From positions 68,592,835 to 68,656,834 of the forward strand of contig JAZBQD010000014.1 in the NCBI GenBank assembly GCA_036583965.1: a stretch of 64,000 nt of DNA, given 5' to 3'. A program made the position numbers and the translations under genes. This DNA comes from Prunella strophiata (Eukaryota; Chordata; Aves; Passeriformes; Prunellidae). Below the pieces are notes generated by a model. It was given only the letters and a program-made list of their open reading frames with translations. It searched no databases and was not told the DNA's origin. Position 1 is the first letter of the stretch. The number at the start of each line of letters is the position of its first letter. This document shows positions 58,374-64,000 of this stretch, piece by piece.

Positions 58374-58493
58374 TCATAGAGTCATAGAATCAAAGCATCA
58401 TGGAACCACAGATTGGTTTGGGTTGGAAAGGACCTCTAAAGATCATCTAGTTCCAATCCCCTGCCATAGGTCCTCTAGACCAGGTTGCTCCCT
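58374..58493 (-). mobile_element. CR1 3' fragment
   Basis: ATCATAGAGTCATAGAATCA, then GATTGGTTTGGGTTGGAAAG, GATCATCTAGTTCCAATCC and CTCTAGACCAGGTTGCTCC in minus orientation, with a small deletion after CTGCCATAGG. Confidence 0.9.
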
Positions 58494-58932
58494 GCCTTCC
58501 CTTGCTGGGTGTGCCCAATCATGTGCAGCACGTAGTGGTAGGAAATGTCCAAAATTTGGATTAGGAGGGGTTGATATTTTTGCTGTTTGCTGTGAAAATG
58601 GGAAAGAAAGGAAGAACTCAACTGCAAAACCTTGTCAGGACATTCAGGCACCATCACCCATCAGGTTCCATAGCAGGTTATGTCTGTCCCAGTCCATACT
58701 GGGAGGTGTCACTCCCCCACCAGTGGTGTTGAGACAGATCCTCCAGGTACACTGCCCAGATGTGCAACAGTGGCCTGGCAGACAAGATGGATTACAAGAC
58801 AACCTGGTTAACCTTCAGGACATTCTCAGTACTCCCATTTGCCATAGATTTTCTCAGAAAATTGCACTCATGCCATTAGGAGCAGAGTACAAGAGAAGTG
58901 GGATGGATTCCAAGGCTGTGTACAGACTTCAG
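58494..58932. other. Unassigned sequence between CR1 fragments
   Basis: A plus-strand open frame (58330-58944) spans this region but starts and ends inside CR1 sequence and has no recognised motif. Confidence 0.4.
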
Positions 58933-58983
58933 AGATCCCTTTAAGATCCCTTCCAACTGAGGCCACTCTGTGATTCTATGAAT
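58933..58983 (+). mobile_element. CR1 3' tail
   Basis: AGATCCCTTTAAGATCCCTT, then CCAACTGAGGCCACTCTGTG and ATTCTATGAA. Only the last 50 bp of a plus-orientation CR1 is recognisable. Confidence 0.75.
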
Positions 58984-60996
58984 TTCACCACAGAAAAAAA
59001 AAGCAAACCAAAAACCCAACATGGAAACAACCTGAAAGCTCAGATGAGTTTACTTTCATCCTGAACAAAAAAAAAAAAAAAACCCACACTGCCTGATACT
59101 TCACAATACTCGTTTGACTCTGAAGTGGGATTTGGAGTAAGACTTTCAAATTAAAAATATCACCCCTCTATCTGTTGATCTTGAAAGTTAACCTGTCCCA
59201 CAGCTGTAGGATGGCACAGTTCCATCTGAATGGCACAGTTCAAAGTGGAAAGACTAAATACTTATGATTTTACTTTCTCAGGGACATATCTTCATGATAT
59301 TTATAATAAATGTTAATGACCATATACAGAACTGCTTCATATACCAAAATCAATATGGGTGCAGCAGAATGACATTTCAAGTAGAATTCTAGTGTAGACA
59401 ACTCCTTGGTGCAGTGGCTTAAACTAGAATTCAGCTCTGGTTGAATTTCCAGTCAGCCTGACATTTTTTACTCTTTTGTTTTTCTTGTAAAATGTGCAAA
59501 CCCTGAGAGCTGGATCAGATAAATTTGATTCTCCAATCTCAGTGAACTTGGTGTTATTCTCTTGAAACTGTCAGACCCTGAAGTGTTCATGTGTACTAAA
59601 CCCCAAAGAATTTTACTTTGAAGCAATGGTGCTGGGATAATATTTGGTGCCCAAGAGAAGATTAGGAGAAGACACGTTCTTCTGCCAAAATTAAAGTTTA
59701 TCAGAATTGCTACAACACAGACTCAGAACAGAGTGAAACTTTTTTGGAAGATTTTCTTAGCTCTGGCTTTGGCAAACTCTGCTGTTTTGAGCTGCCTCCT
59801 ATTCCCCAAAGAACTCTGAAAGTAAAAGAGAAAATTGTTTCCAAATAAGAATAATTAAAGCTTGCATAACACAGCCTTGCATTCAGTTACAAAGTCAAAG
59901 AAATCAATCAGGGCATCTCACTTGTACAAACAATGTCTTAAATTGCATGGAGGAATGTTTTGTGATACCCCCAATTTCAAATCCGGCTACACTTTGTTCT
60001 AAATTTGAAAGTTCAAAAGATTCACAATACCTAAACAATCCTCATATTTTTCTCCACTCCCTCTTGCTAAAGACCTGCCCTGAAAACCAATTCCTAAAGT
60101 GTTAGGTTGAGAAAAAACAGGTAAAATCTTCAGTTTTGTCCTTGAATTTTTCTGTGCTAGTCCCAAGGTCTTTAAAACCTAAATTATTTTGCACTCTTAT
60201 GCACTGGTCTCTCTTCTCTCTTTATTTATTTCATCTTTTTCAGGCTGTACATGGTTTAGGTGATGAATATCTGTACTTCAAGTGTTTTCTTTCTAGTTGA
60301 CTAGCATGTAGGGAGACAGGGATCTCTGACTGTGATACTCTCAATAAACAAATCATGAACAATTGGTTAGTTCTTTGGGGCAGGACTCTGTAATACAGCC
60401 CACCCTAAATAACTCTGTCTAGACATGTTTTGGGAATAGGGGCTAATATAATAATTCTGGGGAATTTTTTTTAATGAAAGCAAAGGCATGCAGAGCAATG
60501 CCCTCCTCCTCTGAAGAGCATCTGCCAACACCCTGGGACTGCTGCACGGTCATGGCAATTATTGAAAGGATGGAATAGGCTGGCAGTAGTGCCAGCAAAT
60601 TCCATCCTGTTGAGAAGGAGGGGTTGCAGTCTTGGTAAGAGCTGGATCAGATAAACAGAAGAGCTGCTTTTCAATAGCTGGTGCCCAAGGGCTGGTGCAG
60701 TGTAACTCAGCCACTTGAACATACTGAAACCCAGCAGCTCACAAACATTTTTGGGTGAAGGAGATGCCCAGGGCAGGGCATGCAGCTAGGGATGAAGTGC
60801 AGGTTCTTTTTCTTCAGATACAAGTTATGGTGTGATGTGCCATCAGATCTGACAGCAGTCTCCATGGTTATCCACAATCTGGGATACCTGGAGCACCTGC
60901 CTGGGCCTTATTGCCTGTTTAGAAACAAAATTATAATTTCCAACCTAATTGGATGTCCCTTGGGAAAAGTGTAGCTCTGTTCTCAGGCACAGGGTG
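58984..60996. other. Unassigned AT-rich sequence
   Basis: AT-rich, few CpGs, no recognised gene or transposon over 2 kb. An A17 run lies near 59067. Confidence 0.4.
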
Positions 60997-61080
60997 TCAT
61001 TTTTGGGGCTGTCCTGTGCAGGGCCAGGAGTTGGACCCAATGATCCTTGTGGGTCCCTTCCAACTCAGGACATTCAGTGA
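60997..61080 (+). mobile_element. CR1 3' fragment
   Basis: TGCAGGGCCAGGAGTTGGAC, then CCAATGATCCTTGTGGGTCC, CTTCCAACTCAGGACATTC and AGTGACTTC, a plus-orientation CR1 tail of the subfamily with the GTGGGTCCCTTCC word. Confidence 0.85.
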
Positions 61081-64000
61081 CTTCTATGTAGTTTCACCCC
61101 TCCAGACTTCACCTCCACCCATTTCCAAGTAAGAGAATATCAAGGTATTTTGCTCTGTGCTGCCATTTCAAGGAAGGAGATGGCAACTTCCACAGTCATG
61201 TTGGAATAGTGTAACACAACCTACCATAAAGGTAATCTCATCTGGTCTAAAAACAGCTTCTATTTTTTCAGTGGTGATGAACCCACCTGTCATGTCCACA
61301 GAACACTGAGGGACCTGCAAATGGCAAAGCAGGAGAAATTTCCATTTACCATTTTTTCCCTCCCTTTCAGTGGGGATCAGAGACCACAGGGGTGTTCCAT
61401 GCTGCTCTTTCCACCCCACAAACAAAACCAACACGGGGATCAGATCCTTCTTACTGACACAGGCACCCAGTGCATGCACCCAGAGGTGTCTCCTTGTGAT
61501 TTAGGAACCCAAAGGAGATTTTAGACAGCCAACAGAATCTGGGCAGGGATCCAGCCAGTCACATGCAGAGTGAGTTATTTCACTGCTCGGATTATCGACC
61601 GCGATGTTCGATTCAGTTTTCCAAACACAAATGTTTCCAAACACAGATAAATTGTGTGCTAGAAGTGTTCCCTGGCTGTGGAGGGAGTCTAACCCTGGTG
61701 GGTTTTTTTGCAGGAAGACATCTGAGAGACATTGGTTTGATGAGCTCATCACAGTAATGGAGGTGACAGGAGCAAACAAACTCCATTGCATGACTTTGAC
61801 AAATGTACAGGACAGACAGATGCCTGTCCCTCCCTTCAGATTATGACAGCAAGAGGTTCATCTTCATTCTGCTGCTTAGATAATTAGGGATAGATATATC
61901 CTGTTCCCCCCTTCCTCTAAATCCAAGAGGAAAAAAAAAAAAAAGGATTTTGAACATCCACAGGGAATATTTTTAAGAGACAAAGTGAGTTTGAGTGGGG
62001 AAATCTCTGCCTAGTGCTCCATTTTCAATTAGGTTTATGAATTCCTGTGGTTTACAGTTTATTTCCAGAAGATATTAAACCACTGACCTGATCCAACATG
62101 AGTAAGACCCAGGTGCTGTAGACACAGGAAGGTGTTCAGTACCATTCATGGTTTGCTTGAAGCCCTGGTCACTGCCAACACACCTTTGTTTCCTGTTGGG
62201 ACTTGAGGTCCAGTGTGACACCAAGAGCATGAGGGCCTGGCCTGGGCATCAGGGGAACCAGGACTATGGAGCACACAGCCCATCCCTACAGCCAAAGATC
62301 CTTCTCATGACCTTCTTAAACTGTCCAGAATCCTTCCAGGAGAGAGGGAGTTTTGTGGGAACAAACTGGGTGGTTGGGGAAACCCAGAAGGGGGAGTTGA
62401 AGGTGATACAAGAGCATGAACCCTATTGAAATCCCTCCTAAGGGCAGAAGAAACCCTCTGTGACATCCAGGAGTGCCAATAATGTGGGGACAAGCCCTTG
62501 TCCATAATTTTCCATCAGCATTTGCTGTATGGGAAGCATTTTACACTCAAGGTTTCCCTAGCTGCAATGTACTCTGCGTTTGGAGCCAAACACTGGAATT
62601 TATTTTGCTTTGGGACCGTGGCTCAGCTTGAGAATAAATTGCCTTTGGAGGGACACAGGAAGGGAGCAGGGTACATTGTGTCCTCCTGAGCTCCCCCTTG
62701 CCTTCCAGGCTGGGCTCAGGCAAGAACAATAAACAAGATCCAGCCCCAGTGCCCCTCCTGCCTGGATTCCCATGGCACGTGTTGCTCTCACGTGGCTCAT
62801 ACCTGAGGAGACTGAGGAGCTTTGGAGTGAGTTACAATAGCTCCAGTCAGTGCCTCTCCTCTGCCCCTGCACCCTGGGATCTTATCTGAGTGTGAGAGCC
62901 ACAGCTCAGAGCTCTTTCTTGCAGAGGGGAAAACATCAGAGATGTTATGAAATGTGTTCCTGGCGCCTGCCTCGCTCCGCGGTGGGTGGGAACGATTGAA
63001 AAACTCCAGTGCTTTCCCTCTCTTACCTGGCTCCTCTCTCCACCAGCATCCAAAACCTCACTGGAGAGCACTGAAAAGCCTCCCAGCTGGAAATGCCTGA
63101 GTGTTTTGCTATTGTTTGTATCTCCTTCAAAATTGTCTTCATGCTTGGAGACAACAGGGCAAAGCACAGCGTCTGCCAGCTTCCCCCACGAGTGCAGCGA
63201 AGCTCAGTTCCCTCTGCCTGGTCCCAACATGTTTCAGGTCAGATTAAAAGCTACAGATGCTGCCTTTTTAATGCAGAGATGTGGGTTGATTACCAGGGAG
63301 TGGTCACTACACTCCTGCTTTCTTGGCAGGGGCAAGGGAAGAGAAGGAGGAATAGACCAGAGAATGGCAATTTGCTCTGCCAGCATCTCCCTGTCCACAT
63401 ATCAGAAACATCTCAGGTATGCAAGCTGAAGCAGACACCCAGGCAACAGTTGTAGCTCTTATCCCAGGAAATCTAATTTTCTTTTTTTTTCCTCTGGTAT
63501 TTGTGAGGTTGGTGACACTGACACATTCATGGGAACTGCCTCGTTTTTAAAGCATGTCAAAATCCCACATTTTCCCAGCTGCATCTCCAGTTTCTAGCTG
63601 TGAGGATGCTGAGGTGAGTCCTTCCATCCCAACAGCTTTGGGATGCTCCAGACTGTTTAAACTGAACCTGGCAGAGAGAAAAAGGCTGCAAAAGTACTGA
63701 TTCCAAGGTGTGTAATGAAAGTAGGTAGCCTGAAGGAAGACAGAGAATATATCCAATTCATCCACTGAAGGAAGGTCTGTGCCATGAAATCATTCCTTAC
63801 AAGGCACCAAAGAATTCAAATTAAAACCTGAGGTAAAGGGAAAGCCCCACTGGAAGCTCACAGGAGTTGAAAATCCGACCACGAGCTTCCAAACAACAAA
63901 TCCAGGCAGGCTCTGCCATCCAGGAACAGCTTGTTTAGCCCTGGTTAGAATAAAATGGATGTAGAAATAATAAATAAACTTTCCCTCCTGCCCCACCCAG
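61081..64000. other. Unassigned sequence to the window end, with a CpG cluster
   Basis: No gene or transposon recognised. A tight CpG cluster lies at 61588-61610. Open frames on both strands at 62847-63455 overlap each other and show no motif. The window ends in ordinary sequence with no gene boundary visible. Confidence 0.4.
61575..61625. promoter_or_regulatory. CpG cluster, possible conserved element
   Basis: Five CpGs within 23 bp (61588, 61596, 61600, 61602, 61609) in a region where CpG is otherwise rare, with ATTATCGACC and TTCGATTCAG words. Retention of CpGs suggests constraint or lack of methylation. No specific factor is claimed. Confidence 0.3.

Noticed and set aside
58330..58944. 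204-codon plus-strand frame
   Set aside because: It begins before and ends at CR1 fragments and reads antisense through one, so it is not a gene.

Overview
This window looks like non-coding vertebrate chromosome, most likely from a bird and probably a songbird. Three things point there: about two dozen CR1 non-LTR retrotransposon fragments with the avian (ATTCTGTG)n-type 3' end, solo LTRs resembling passerine endogenous retrovirus families (recognised by eye, not searched), and AT-rich, CpG-depleted sequence between them. I found no convincing protein-coding exon, tRNA, rRNA, operon or CRISPR array. Most long open frames are low-complexity translations, repeat translations or chance frames.

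Left end (about 1-5,250): this resembles the 3' untranslated region of a plus-strand gene whose coding part lies outside the window. It is T-rich, has three exact Pumilio-type TGTATATA sites, an AU-rich TTATTTATT nonamer, a G-quadruplex motif and an AATAAA near 5,226 with GT-rich sequence after it. An opposing minus-strand AATAAA near 1,895 suggests an alternative or convergent transcript end. I could not identify either gene. From 6,800 to 7,830 lie two almost pure A/C tracts, a GC-richer island between them, and an exact 108-bp copy of a segment of the putative UTR.

Middle and right (5.3-64 kb): this is a repeat-studded intergenic or intronic desert. Main landmarks: an inverted pair of CR1 tails about 96% identical (9.6-10.8 kb); a CR1 with an open reverse-transcriptase C-terminal frame (13.6-14.1 kb); two solo LTRs of one endogenous retrovirus family with 6-bp target duplications (15,994-16,620 and 52,236-52,854); an apparently perfect (ATTCT)204 array of 1,020 bp (26,945-27,964); a solo LTR nested in a CR1 (42,105-42,526); a second pentanucleotide array (46,071-46,162); a perfect 17-bp hairpin (45,438-45,478); and several homeodomain-, octamer- or CpG-rich blocks that could be conserved enhancers.

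There is no gene system here in the usual sense. The strongest unusual signals are the very long uninterrupted ATTCT array, which is the same motif as the human SCA10 repeat, and a 106-bp core that is identical between two LTR copies differing by roughly 8% elsewhere.
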